In this document: positions 30,997-41,128 of the stretch, piece by piece
Position numbering within the stretch: the stretch's first letter is position 1
How the letters are laid out: each line of letters opens with the position of its first letter
NCBI GenBank assembly: GCA_032718475.1
Contig: JAUCBJ010008388.1
Location: 1 to 45,183, forward strand
Source: Nemertoderma westbladi
Lineage: Eukaryota > Xenacoelomorpha > Nemertodermatida > Nemertodermatidae
Reading direction: 5' to 3'
Length of the DNA stretch: 45,183 nt
Notes under the pieces: generated by a model
Seen by the model: the letters and a program-made list of their open reading frames with translations, nothing else
Told to the model about the DNA's origin: nothing
The model's database searches: none
Translations under genes and position numbers: made by a program

Positions 30997-31241
30997 AGCT
31001 ACGAATGAATAATTAACTTGGAACTCAGGCTTTTATAGTCTTTAGATCTGGGCCCCAAAATATATCATAACAATACAAACCAATAGCAGAGCATCATTGA
31101 ATGTAAATGAACTGTCATTGGTCCAAGTATTTGTGGGTCCAGCCAATGGAGCTTCATAGCCTCTTATAGCAAAGGCACATATTCTGGGTCGAGCCATGTA
31201 AATAGGTAAGCTTCACCCATTAGGGTAAATTAACGCCTACA
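30961..31241 (-). repeat. Partial BEL LTR (281 of 545 bp)
   Basis: This is the 3' LTR of copy B and begins TGTAGGCG at 31241 on the minus strand. It matches 28940-29220 and 39869-40149 base for base over most of its length. It stops at GCCGCTAGCAGCGG, where it joins the RNase H fragment. Confidence 0.92.
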
Positions 31242-32164
31242 TTAACCGCCCATCAGAAGTCACTGACTTCTAACTATCAACAATAAACAGCGTTAAGTTA
31301 TCCCTAGACAAATTAAACCTCAACAATTATTCACTAATTATCTATCTAAATAATGTATCAACAACAATCAAATTAATGTAGAATCATTTATATTTATATA
31401 CTTACAATATGTATGCCTAATGCACAATAAAATTGAAAATTACAGAACATTCATAACATCATTATAGTTTACCGATGTAACTGATAGTTCATAGCACATA
31501 ATTTGAACATAAATCACTATATACAGTATATCTTAAACTCAAACTTAAACTTAAACGCTAACGAATAATTAGTGCGATATTACTATAATATAACTTGGAA
31601 TAATATATATAATGTACAATATATGTACGTACAGTACATATCAATGAGACATGGCTCAAGCATCGTTCGCCACCAGGGCATAAATATTCGGTCGTTCTTA
31701 ATGAACAGAGGGCTAAAGATGTTGCTGAAGCATCGTTTGCCATAAAGGCAGATATTTCGTTTGTTCTATATGAACAGAGGGCTAAAGCTTATATTACTAA
31801 AAGCTAAAGCATCGGTTGCTCGAAGAGCAAAATATTCGTTTGTTCTTTGCGAACGGAGGGCTAAATTAAAAAACGCAGAATAATTTAGCATCGTTTGTAC
31901 AAATAAGGCACAAATAATAATCGTTTGTTCTACGTAAGAACATAGGGCTAAAAGCATCATGTTTATCAATTTAGATTACCTTAAACAAAGGTACCGGTAT
32001 ATAAATCAATTGGGTTAATTAAATTCAAATACACATTTTCATTTTACTTTACATTTTACCTATGTCAGAAGTAGTAACCAGTAAAGTTATATAAATTTAC
32101 TAAATATTACAGTATGTTTCCTTAGTCCAAATCCTTTTCTCTACTGTACCTTTTATTACGTCAG
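31242..32164 (-). other. BEL copy B 3' untranslated region with hairpin array
   Basis: This is homologous throughout to 29221-30141. The hairpin units are at about 31657-31965, and the palindrome AGAAGTCACTGACTTCT is at 31255-31271. The stretch is AT-rich and lacks any integrase motif (no HHCC or DDE block read on either strand). Confidence 0.8.
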
Positions 32165-35100
32165 TTAATTCTCGCCGCCCACCTTGAATAAATCGGAGAA
32201 AAAAAACTTTCCATCTGTTGCCGCCCACCTTGAACCAATCCATTTAGGTTGCTTTCCAATTATTCCGCCTAACATATCTGTATGCTGTTGTATTTCAAAT
32301 ACGCGTTTAGCAATGAAAGTCTTAAAACGTTTCACTGGATTGTTAAGATATTGTAGTACTGTTATCGAGTCTGTATGAAAGTGGACATCATCTATTGGTA
32401 GGTCCAGTTCTTCTACTAGCTGCGTACTCATTCGCACGCCTAAAAGAGCTGCTATGAGTTCTAGTCTTGGAATTGTTACGGGAACTATGGGCGCAGCACG
32501 GCTCTTGGCTGTGACCAGAGCTACCTCTACCTTACCATCCATTGAAACTTTTCTAAGAAATATCACTGCACCATAACCTATACTTGAAGCATCGGAATAT
32601 ACATGTAGTTCTAGCATATCAGCTTCCTCTCTCACTATGAAGTAGCACCGTGGGATTTTAAACTCTGATAATTCTGCCAACTCCTTTACCCATTTTGTCC
32701 ATTGTTTTTGGATGTTATCAGGCAACAACTCATCCCAACTTACACCTTCCTCCCACATCTTTCTGACGATAATTTTCCCCGATAAGTTTATTGGTGATAC
32801 AAGTCCTATCGGGTTAAACAGCGAATTCAATATTGAGATACATTCCCGTTTTGAAGAAGCCTCCTTCTTAGGCTCGATCTTAAACTGCAAATATTCCTCT
32901 TCTGCATTCCAATATACTCCTAATGCTCTTGTGACAGGCAGATCATCTAAGTCTAGGTTAAGATTTGTGTTGTTTCGCTTGCTTGCTGGTAATGCTTTTA
33001 GGAATTCTTTGCTATTGCTAACAAATTTTGTCACCATAAAGCCTCCTAATGCTAAACATCGTATTAAATCTGTAGCAAGTTTGGTTGCAGTTTGAACATC
33101 TTTGCACGAATTCATGCCATCATCTACGTAAAACCCTTTCTCTACCATCTTTAGTGCCTCAATGGGGAACTTTTCCGCATTATCTCTGGCTGTCCGTCTT
33201 ACAGTATGGGTGGCTACGCATGGTGAGCATGTAGCTCCAAATATGTGGACCAACATTACCATCACATCATATGAATCCTCTCCTGGATCAATTTTACCCT
33301 CATACCACAGAAATCGAAGTGAATCCGAATCTCTTTTTGTAGTTCTTATTTGGTGGAACATTTCCTTGATATCACAAGCAAAGGCCACCTTGTCCTTTCT
33401 GACGTTATGTATTACCCCTGTCAACATATTATATGTGTTCGGGCCATCCAATAATTGTTCATTTAATGATGTGCCTTTGAAGCATGCCGCTGCATTATTC
33501 ACCACCCGTATCTTACCTGGTTTACGGGGTTCTTCCACATAATGTGTTGGTATATAATTTGTGCGGTCACCATGAATCTGTTCTTCTTTCGTCAATTTTT
33601 TGGCATAGCCCTTATCTAGATAATCAGTTATCTTTGCTTGAAATAATTTATGATATTCAGGATTCTTCAGTAGTCGCTTCTTCAGTTGTCTTAACCTCTT
33701 TACTGCTAGGGCCTTGTTATTTACCAATGGGAGTTGGTCATTCACCCACAACATCCCTACTTCATATCGATTTTCATTCTCAAGTTTCCTCGTGGTTTGT
33801 TCTAGTATTTGTATTGCTTTTCTATCATTTAATGATATACCTTCTTTTCTAGAAGTTGTTCCATGAGTTTCTAATTGGAAGTATCTTTCCCACATGATTC
33901 TTACCCAATCATCATTATTTTTCACCTTGTCGATGAGATCCATAGGATCTATAAAGTATGTGGATATTCCTGGACTATTCGGGTCATTAAATCCCTCTCT
34001 ATTGCTGCAATCAGGTCCCTCTAATGTCCACCCAAATATGGTTCTAATAGCATGTGGATATGCTTTTAATCCTCCTGGGTATTCACTGTCCAGCTGTTGC
34101 AAACACTGTGGGTTATCCTGCCCGATCAGCATAGTTACTTTTGGAATCTCTACAGCCTGATTTCCAAAAGGTATGTGTCGCAATGCTTCTGACCTCTGCC
34201 ATGCTTCTCTCTGTTCCTTATTATATGTAATGTTCATGTCTTTGATAAGAAATACTTCAGAAATATTTGATGAAAAACTACTGTTCTTTTCCGTTGATGA
34301 AATCGTCACTGTTGCACACTCAACATAATCGGCAGTCTTTTCTGATTTATTCAGTGTTCTCATGGTCAATGGTCTCAAACTACCTTTTATTCCCAGAAGT
34401 TTCCCTGTCTCTCTATCCATAAATGTCCCTCCTGAGCAAGGATCCAACACTGCTAAGGTTGTAGTCCAACCCCTTCCCATTGGTAGATTCACACTGATGG
34501 GAACAATCTGGAACATGACTCTCTCTCTCAAATGCTTTTCGATTATTGTGGCATACGCCGGACACAGATTGCTTATCATGGCATCACGTTCGTCCTCTTG
34601 CTCCGATAAAATGTCATCTTCAGCATTGACTGCCTCTGCCCCTACGAAGTTAACTTCGGCGGCCTTTTCTGTTATGACTTCATCTTTATTTAACTTGGCT
34701 CCATTGGCTCCATGCAAGAATGTGTGGTGCATGGTACTACCGCAAACTAAGCAGCCCCATTTCCCTGTGCAAGACTCCACACAGTGACCCCTGGACAAAC
34801 AGCGATAACATCGTCCATCTCTTTCTACATGCTCCTTCCTTTCATGTGGTTCCATCTCTTTATACTTTGGGCACTTAAGTAAAGAGTGATCGGTTGACCT
34901 GCACAATATGCAAGTATAACGTATCCTCTTTACCTGGTTTAGTGCCTTTGGTATCTTATTGGGATATTTAATCGACTGTCCATCCTTCAGTTGCGTAATC
35001 TGGGTACTATATGAAGATACTTTACCTGACTTAACTAAAAACTGTCGGTCGTTATCTTTATTCCGCTTATAACTGTCACTATGATGTCTCTCTCTATATT

Positions 35101-36868
35101 CTTTTGCAGCTGTGCTGTTAATTATTCGAGCTTCCTTCTTTAGCCATGATGCCAGCTCCTCTAATTTCGGATAGGAACCGCTTTCCTCCATTACATCGAC
35201 TTTCCTCAGCCATTTGTCATATATTTTGTAAGGTAATTTACTAGCAATCTCAGTAATATTGCGTTGGCTGTTCAATTCGTGTGGTCTCTGTAATGCAGCA
35301 AGGGTCTTTGCCGTTCTGTTCACTTTATCAGAATATGCCTGAATTTCTACTGGTGTTTCCACACTTTTTCCCGCCAACAAATTTCTTATGGAATCGTTAA
35401 TAATTCTGACTGGGTTTCCAAAACGTTCCTCTAGCTCTTGCCATGCTTCCATATATCCTTCTTCACCTTGCCCTTCTAAATGCTTTATCAGTTCCAATGG
35501 TGAGCCATCCAAAAATTGTAGTAAATGTACTAACTTTTCCTGTGGTGCCAAAATCGTATTATGGACCTGCTGAAAGAACCTTTGTTTAAAGTTTAACCAT
35601 TCTAATGGCTCGCCCCGATACTTTATCGGTATTGGTCTGGGCAAATTCTGTCTTTGTTCATGGCGAATCCAGTAATGAATGTCTGAAGGGTTGCCTACAG
35701 GTAGTGCAGGGTCCGCGTTTGTCTCATAGCTTTGAAACGGTGATAAGTTATTATTCGTTACCTTATTATTGCCATGATTTCCAGGGGCAAATTTTATTCT
35801 ACTGTATGTATCTTCTGCTTCAATGTATGCACTCAACTTACGTATGCACCCTCGGCATAAAGTGGCTGCATCACACGCCCTCTTGGATTCCCCCATTATA
35901 TCATGACATGTGTCATATTTACCGTCAAATATATTTTTCACGAAATTACTTATTTCCTGTTGCAACTCAATCAATTTATTTAGTTGTAAATGTGCTAGAT
36001 CACGCCCAGCTGTCCTATCTATAATTTCAATTGCCCGTTTGCAATTTGATTCCACCTGTAATATGGTTTGGCTCATATTTTCTATCTCCTCTACGACATG
36101 TACTAGATATACATTATTCCTATTATGTTGTGCACTATTGTGTTGGTCGCTATTTCCTGGCCTGATGCTCCGTGCAAGAGGGGTGTGGGTGCCCCCTGGA
36201 GGGATCAGTCCCTCAGTTGACCAGCTAGCCGATACCGGTACCTGATGGCCAGGTTGCATTTGATCATACCCAGTGTAGCTTCCTCTATCCTGTTCTGATT
36301 GCCGTTTAGGCCTAAACCTTACCTGTTGTGTTTGCTCATCCTGTCTGCTAAACTCCCTTCCGGTGACTGGTAACTCCCCGTTTCCAGTTGCTGTTCGTAC
36401 ACCATCCCTAAAACGTGTTCGCTGTGGATCCGCCGAGCTGATTAAACCAGCTACCGGTAAGCCTAGCTCATAGTCCCCGTGATGGAGGTTGTCTGGATTT
36501 CCCGCCAAGACTGGTCCGGGTTTCTGCCCATGTTGGCGTTCTGAAACTGGGAACGGTTGTTGTACACGAATATTGCGTCGTCCAGGCAGGTTCCCACCTT
36601 GGGGGACGTCATCTGTTGGACTCGATCTCGCCGCCGGCGCTCCTAGGCCTAGAGATGTCATCAACGAATGTAACTGATGTTCGTCGTCGATTAATGTTCG
36701 GGGGTTGTGGTTATACGGAACTTGTGGCACCTGAGTGACAGTTGATGATCTTTCAGGTGCGATGTGCGAATACGCTGGATTCCATAAACTACCGGCAGGC
36801 ATTGCTGAAACTGCAGGCCAAGTGGATTCGTTATACCCGGAACAGGAACCGGCTTTGGATTCATCCAT
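32165..36868 (-). CDS. BEL/Pao retrotransposon polyprotein, copy B (Gag-PR-RT-RNase H), integrase absent
   Basis: Uninterrupted 1,567-codon ORF. Residues 1 to about 380 are a Gag-like region rich in Pro/Gln/Gly, then helical. About 405-485 matches the DUF1759 Gag domain (EWLNFKQRFFQQV). About 648-716 holds a Cys/His knuckle cluster (CILCRSTDHSLLKC, CYRCLSRGHCVESC, CLVCGSTMHHTFLH). The protease-like block is LDPCSGGTF (about 804-812) instead of the usual DSG or DTG. RT follows, with FACDIKEMFHQI and YVDD (about 1245-1248). The A17/RNase H region has YSDASS (about 1420) and FHTDSITVLQYL. The ORF stops after RNase H; BEL elements normally continue into integrase, so this copy would need integrase from elsewhere. 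It has an LTR on each side, the 3' one partial. The open frame and near identity with copy A suggest recent activity. Confidence 0.93.
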   Translation of the reverse strand: MDESKAGSCSGYNESTWPAVSAMPAGSLWNPAYSHIAPERSSTVTQVPQVPYNHNPRTLIDDEHQLHSLMTSLGLGAPAARSSPTDDVPQGGNLPGRRNIRVQQPFPVSERQHGQKPGPVLAGNPDNLHHGDYELGLPVAGLISSADPQRTRFRDGVRTATGNGELPVTGREFSRQDEQTQQVRFRPKRQSEQDRGSYTGYDQMQPGHQVPVSASWSTEGLIPPGGTHTPLARSIRPGNSDQHNSAQHNRNNVYLVHVVEEIENMSQTILQVESNCKRAIEIIDRTAGRDLAHLQLNKLIELQQEISNFVKNIFDGKYDTCHDIMGESKRACDAATLCRGCIRKLSAYIEAEDTYSRIKFAPGNHGNNKVTNNNLSPFQSYETNADPALPVGNPSDIHYWIRHEQRQNLPRPIPIKYRGEPLEWLNFKQRFFQQVHNTILAPQEKLVHLLQFLDGSPLELIKHLEGQGEEGYMEAWQELEERFGNPVRIINDSIRNLLAGKSVETPVEIQAYSDKVNRTAKTLAALQRPHELNSQRNITEIASKLPYKIYDKWLRKVDVMEESGSYPKLEELASWLKKEARIINSTAAKEYRERHHSDSYKRNKDNDRQFLVKSGKVSSYSTQITQLKDGQSIKYPNKIPKALNQVKRIRYTCILCRSTDHSLLKCPKYKEMEPHERKEHVERDGRCYRCLSRGHCVESCTGKWGCLVCGSTMHHTFLHGANGAKLNKDEVITEKAAEVNFVGAEAVNAEDDILSEQEDERDAMISNLCPAYATIIEKHLRERVMFQIVPISVNLPMGRGWTTTLAVLDPCSGGTFMDRETGKLLGIKGSLRPLTMRTLNKSEKTADYVECATVTISSTEKNSSFSSNISEVFLIKDMNITYNKEQREAWQRSEALRHIPFGNQAVEIPKVTMLIGQDNPQCLQQLDSEYPGGLKAYPHAIRTIFGWTLEGPDCSNREGFNDPNSPGISTYFIDPMDLIDKVKNNDDWVRIMWERYFQLETHGTTSRKEGISLNDRKAIQILEQTTRKLENENRYEVGMLWVNDQLPLVNNKALAVKRLRQLKKRLLKNPEYHKLFQAKITDYLDKGYAKKLTKEEQIHGDRTNYIPTHYVEEPRKPGKIRVVNNAAACFKGTSLNEQLLDGPNTYNMLTGVIHNVRKDKVAFACDIKEMFHQIRTTKRDSDSLRFLWYEGKIDPGEDSYDVMVMLVHIFGATCSPCVATHTVRRTARDNAEKFPIEALKMVEKGFYVDDGMNSCKDVQTATKLATDLIRCLALGGFMVTKFVSNSKEFLKALPASKRNNTNLNLDLDDLPVTRALGVYWNAEEEYLQFKIEPKKEASSKRECISILNSLFNPIGLVSPINLSGKIIVRKMWEEGVSWDELLPDNIQKQWTKWVKELAELSEFKIPRCYFIVREEADMLELHVYSDASSIGYGAVIFLRKVSMDGKVEVALVTAKSRAAPIVPVTIPRLELIAALLGVRMSTQLVEELDLPIDDVHFHTDSITVLQYLNNPVKRFKTFIAKRVFEIQQHTDMLGGIIGKQPKWIGSRWAATDGKFFFSDLFKVGGEN

Positions 36869-37870
36869 TACGAATTACTTATTCGATGTTATATGATTGA
36901 CTCTTAGTTTATTTTATTTATTTATATTATTATGTCACGTTTATTTGTGTAATCTATATTTACCCGAGCGATATATCTAAGGTAATATACTTTGTTTGGT
37001 TGCTCTCAATGTTTTACTAATTCACAGGTGCTGTGGTTCTTAAACAAACCCCAGTGCCTGTAAACAAGTTATTGATTGTGTTCTTCTTTACTAATAATTA
37101 TGCGCTTGTTGCTATGTTACTACCTAAGTAATCTTTCTCATACGCTGGTGTAAACAGTATAAACTCAGTTTATGAAACTCCGTGTTTTAGTACAGTAGGG
37201 TTGTGTTGCGATCCTATTTGGAGATCGCTAGTGATGATGTCCGTTGCAATCACATGCGCCGGGATAATAACAATCCCCGGTTCATGTAATGGCTATTAAA
37301 TCAAGTTATACAGTCAACATAAATTAATAATATAATCAATCAGCTTTCAATCACATGCGCTGGGATAACAAATCGCCAGTTCATGTAATCTTTTAAGATG
37401 AAGTTATAAAGAAAACATAAATTAATACTATACCGGTAATAGTAATAATCAGCTATTCAATCACATACGCTGGGATATAACAATAACCAGTTCATGTAAT
37501 CCTGTAATCTTAGCCTAATATAAATTTTAAAGAAAACAGAACTGAATAATATAATCAACCTTTTAATCACAAGCGCTGGTATAATAACAATAACCAGTTC
37601 ATGTAATCTTAGCCTAATATAAATTTTAAAGAAAACAGAACTGAATAATATAATCAACCTTTTAATCACAAGCGCTGGTATAATATCAATAACCAGTTCA
37701 TGTAATTAAACAAATTATGAACGAAACATAAATAATATACCGGTAAAAATAATAATAAGTTACGTATGATTAATAAAGCTTTATAATTCAATCAAGAAGA
37801 ATAAATAAATTAATAAAATAGAAAATTCAATTTATTAATCGAAAAAGTTTAAAATGGCCACAAATTCATT
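36869..37870 (-). other. BEL copy B 5' leader with hairpin array
   Basis: This is nearly identical to 27667-28670. Five repeats of ATCACATGCGCTGG...CCAGTTCATGTAAT occupy about 37245-37708. In the first unit the copies differ by CCCCAG versus CCCCGG opposite CGCCGGG; the copy B form pairs better. The leader is cut from its LTR by the DNA transposon at 37873. Confidence 0.8.
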
Positions 37871-37872
37871 TA

Positions 37873-39597
37873 GGGTAAACTGGGGTAATTTGGGACATGG
37901 GGGAATTTGGGACAGGCTGGGGTAATTTGGGACAAGTCTTTTCTTAACTGTAAGTGCAGTGGGGTTTGGTGGGTTGTTTAAATTATAGGCGTACACTTAG
38001 CTTCATACTTTCTCTAGCTCTTTTAAATGCTGTAGACTAGCCGTCACAGGTAAGTCGCAAGTGTAAGGTGTTCGCTTTCAGATATTTCGCCCTCTAGCAG
38101 CAGACTGGAGAACTGCAGCAGCAGCAGATTAATCACCTTCATCAAAAAGACACAGCATGTAGTCGTGGTCAGGTACTTATATTCCAAGACTCAGCTTAAA
38201 CAGATTAAGATGAAGAAAATGAAGACATGGGTAAGCGGAAGATCACTTTCATACATTTTGCCCTCTAGGAGCAGACTGGAGAACAGAACTGCAGACCAAT
38301 TACCGACCCCACCAAGACCTGAAGACTGCAAGACACACTGACACAGGATGTATTCTAAAGAGAGATCATACTGATAGATATGACTGTCAGACTGTATGAC
38401 TACAGACAGACAGACAACATATTTGACAAGTTTCAGGTAGGACAGATCATAAATAATGGAATGAGTCAAGGATGTCACTTTCAGACATTTTTGCCCTCTA
38501 GCGGCAGACTGGAGAACAGATGACCGATAACCTTCTTCCCAAAGATTCAACATGTGGTATAGTAGCAGGGCCTATAGTACATACTATGCCAACATTCAGC
38601 TAAAGGTAATCGAATTAGAATCACGGAATTGGGAGAAGGTTTTCACTTTCAGACATTTCGCCCTCTAGGAGCAGACTGGAGAACTGCAGATGAATCACCT
38701 TCCTCAAAAAGACACATCATGTAGTCGTGATCTGGTACTATATTCCAAGACTCAACTTAAACAGATTAAGATCAAGTAAATGGCAGAATGGGTACAGGGG
38801 AAGTGGAAGGTTATCACTTTCATACATTTTGCCCTCTAGTGGTAGACTGAAGAAATGCAGACCACTTACCGACCCCTCCAAGACACAGCAGCAGCAGCAC
38901 ATTGATGCATGATGTATTCTGGCTGAGCACATACTGCGATACTGGCATAAAGACAGACAGACATACAACATATTTTTGACAAGTTTCAGCTTGAACGGAT
39001 CATAAATAACGGAATGAGCCAAGGATTTCACTTTCAGATATTCGGCCCTCTAGCGGCAGACTAAAGAACTGCATGCAGATTAGCCCCCTTTGAATGACAC
39101 ATGACAGCTATGAGCTAATGGTCGGTCTAATACAAGTACGACAAGTTTCAGAATTGTCTTTTGGTCGGATTAAATGCAGAGAGATGGCAGATGGGAGGAC
39201 ATTTATTAATGTTTGACATGTAGCACTCTAGCGGGAGACTGTTGTACTGATGGTGTCGAACAGTCTCCAAAATCCCAACTTTTAGTCTTATTGATGCATT
39301 TTACAATTTCTCAACAAAGTTTGTGTCAATTACAATGGGCTACTACTGTTTGATTTATGTTATGTCCCAAATTCCCCCAACTGTCCCAAATTACCCCATG
39401 CTGGGGTAATTTGGGACACTGATGAATATTAATTAAAAAAAGGTAATTAATTATTTGAAAATAAAAATTAAGTAATTAGTTTGATAGAATGGGTACATGG
39501 TGCATACTTGATAAGGTCGGATTATCAAAAAAATGTTTTTAAGATTCTGAAAAAAGCTTTAAAGGACGATTTTGTCCCAAATTACCCCAGTTTACCC
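37873..39597. mobile_element. TA-flanked TIR DNA transposon inserted in the BEL copy B leader
   Basis: This 1,725-bp element ends in GGGTAAACTGGGGTAATTTG and its exact complement, flanked by TA (37871-37872 and 39598-39599). The empty site is preserved in copy A at about 28669. Subterminal copies of GGGGTAATTTGGGACA repeat about three times at the left and, inverted, at the right. The interior has seven imperfect repeats about 160-230 bp apart, each with TTTCAGACATTTCGCCCTCT then AGCGGCAGACTGGAGAACTG. There is no transposase ORF. TA duplication suggests the Tc1/mariner superfamily, which is inference. Confidence 0.9.
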
Positions 39598-39604
39598 TAC
39601 TTAA

Positions 39605-40149
39605 TGTTGGCCCGGTTTACAACATTGTGATTCGCGCTGGCCGGGAGCAATCAAATGACGCGCTACTGGCTACGAACTGGATTGAGAGGTCCATTAAAGG
39701 GAAAAGCATCAGGGGCCCGAACGGGCTAATATACGGAAAACACTAACCGTGATCAATTGAAGGGCTATTCCACTTATAATGTATCTTAAAGTCAAGCAAT
39801 ATAAACACCCAAATAATAATGAATGTATACTATAGATAAACCTATTAGGTTCCCAACAAATCTAGGTAGCCGCTAGCAGCGGTAAATGAATTTGCTGAGC
39901 CCAAAGCTACGAATGAATAATTAACTTGGAACTCAGGCTTTTATAGTCTTTAGATCTGGGCCCCAAAATATATCATAACAATACAAACCAATAGCAGAGC
40001 ATCATTGAATGTAAATGAACTGTCATTGGTCCAAGTATTTGTGGGTCCAGCCAATGGAGCTTCATAGCCTCTTATAGCAAAGGCACATATTCTGGGTCGA
40101 GCCATGTAAATAGGTAAGCTTCACCCATTAGGGTAAATTAACGCCTACA
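39605..40149 (-). repeat. BEL 5' LTR of copy B, 545 bp
   Basis: On the minus strand it begins TGTAGGCGTTAATTTACCC at 40149 and ends CCAACA at 39605. It has the same length as 28676-29220. Immediately to its right the sequence is LINE endonuclease, so this is the outer edge of the BEL cluster. No 5-bp target duplication can be checked because the left edge of the cluster (24404) is a truncation. Confidence 0.9.
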
Positions 40150-40345
40150 GCAGGATAGGGCCCATAAGTCGGGTAATAGGCCTATCCTGTTATCCAATCA
40201 ACGTCTGGGAAGTAGAAATCGCCAACCATAATAACACTGCGATTGCAGTCTAGTAAAATTGATAATTCCGATAACAACATTTTTGTCTCATCAGTTGTTG
40301 TACTAGGAGGTCTATAGATAACAATTATTCGGTAATTTTTTTACA
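40150..40345 (-). pseudogene. LINE endonuclease fragment (jockey/CR1/L2-like)
   Basis: The minus-strand reading gives NYRIIVIYRPPSTTT, then LLDCNRSVIMVGDFYFP and DVDW. These are the IYRPP and GDFN-type motifs of APE endonucleases in jockey/CR1/L2 LINEs, here with Tyr replacing the catalytic Asn. A stop follows WITG. It is in the same orientation as the RT fragments at 24069-24403 and 21243-21860. Together they look like one LINE split by the BEL cluster, with about 1 kb missing. Confidence 0.8.
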
Positions 40346-41128
40346 TTCGATTCGTAAAAACTATGTTACATTCGATCCTGATTACGTTCGGTCTGTCACC
40401 CAACCCAAGTCTGAATTTAGCTGAAAGTCGGGATTTTGCATGTTATTGCAAATGGTTTGAGCTTTGAGGTTTATAATTACAGTAGGCCTATTATATTTTG
40501 TGCATATAGGCCTACTATAATCTGGACAATTATATACACTATAAAGTAGGCTACCGGTAGTGTCACATCACATCGGCATTAGGGTTTTTAAAAAACATCA
40601 TTTAAAAAATCTGTGATGTTTTAATTGTTTTTTTTTGTTTTTTAAAATGTTTTTTTTTGTTTTAAATGTTTTTTTTGTTTTTTTTTTCTAAACAAGGTAC
40701 CGGTATTTTTCCGATAAAAAATATATTTTGAGTTGCTGTAGAGGCTAGGCCTAGTACTTTTCTATCTTTAAAGTTAACATAGGTACATACAGGCCTACTA
40801 CTGTACTATGTGACAAAGCCAGACCACATAACTTCTTCAAATACAGTCCGACAGTGCAAACAGCCTACCTACTGACCTATCAGCCTATAATACTGTCTGA
40901 CTGTTAAAAGATATAATAGCCTACTCAGCTACTGTAACAACTGTAATACCAGAATAATGCTTAGGCCTACTGTATATGGCATTTGAATGTAGTATTGTCT
41001 ACTTGTACTGCGTGTAGGTTAGGTAGTCCTGCCCTGTACAGCTGTACAGGTTGTGGTAACGGTACTGGTACCTAAAATAGACAGGCCTAGCATAGAACTC
41101 AATATGAACAGATGAAGCAGAGTGAACA
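40346..41128. other. Non-coding DNA with T-rich and palindromic stretches
   Basis: About 40365-40400 (ATGTTACATTCGATCCTGAT) matches, inverted, the stretch at about 19790-19826 upstream of the golgin. A (GTTTTTT)-like T-rich stretch runs 40620-40690. Several TAGGCCTA and TACCGGTA-type palindromes occur. No gene was recognised. Confidence 0.5.

Noticed and set aside
33162-35573. Plus-strand open frames of 60-141 codons within the BEL copies
   Set aside because: They are antisense to the BEL polyprotein and recur identically in copy A for that reason only.
39605-40149. A 5-bp target duplication for the BEL cluster
   Set aside because: The left edge of the cluster is a truncation at 24404, so no matching duplication can be assigned.
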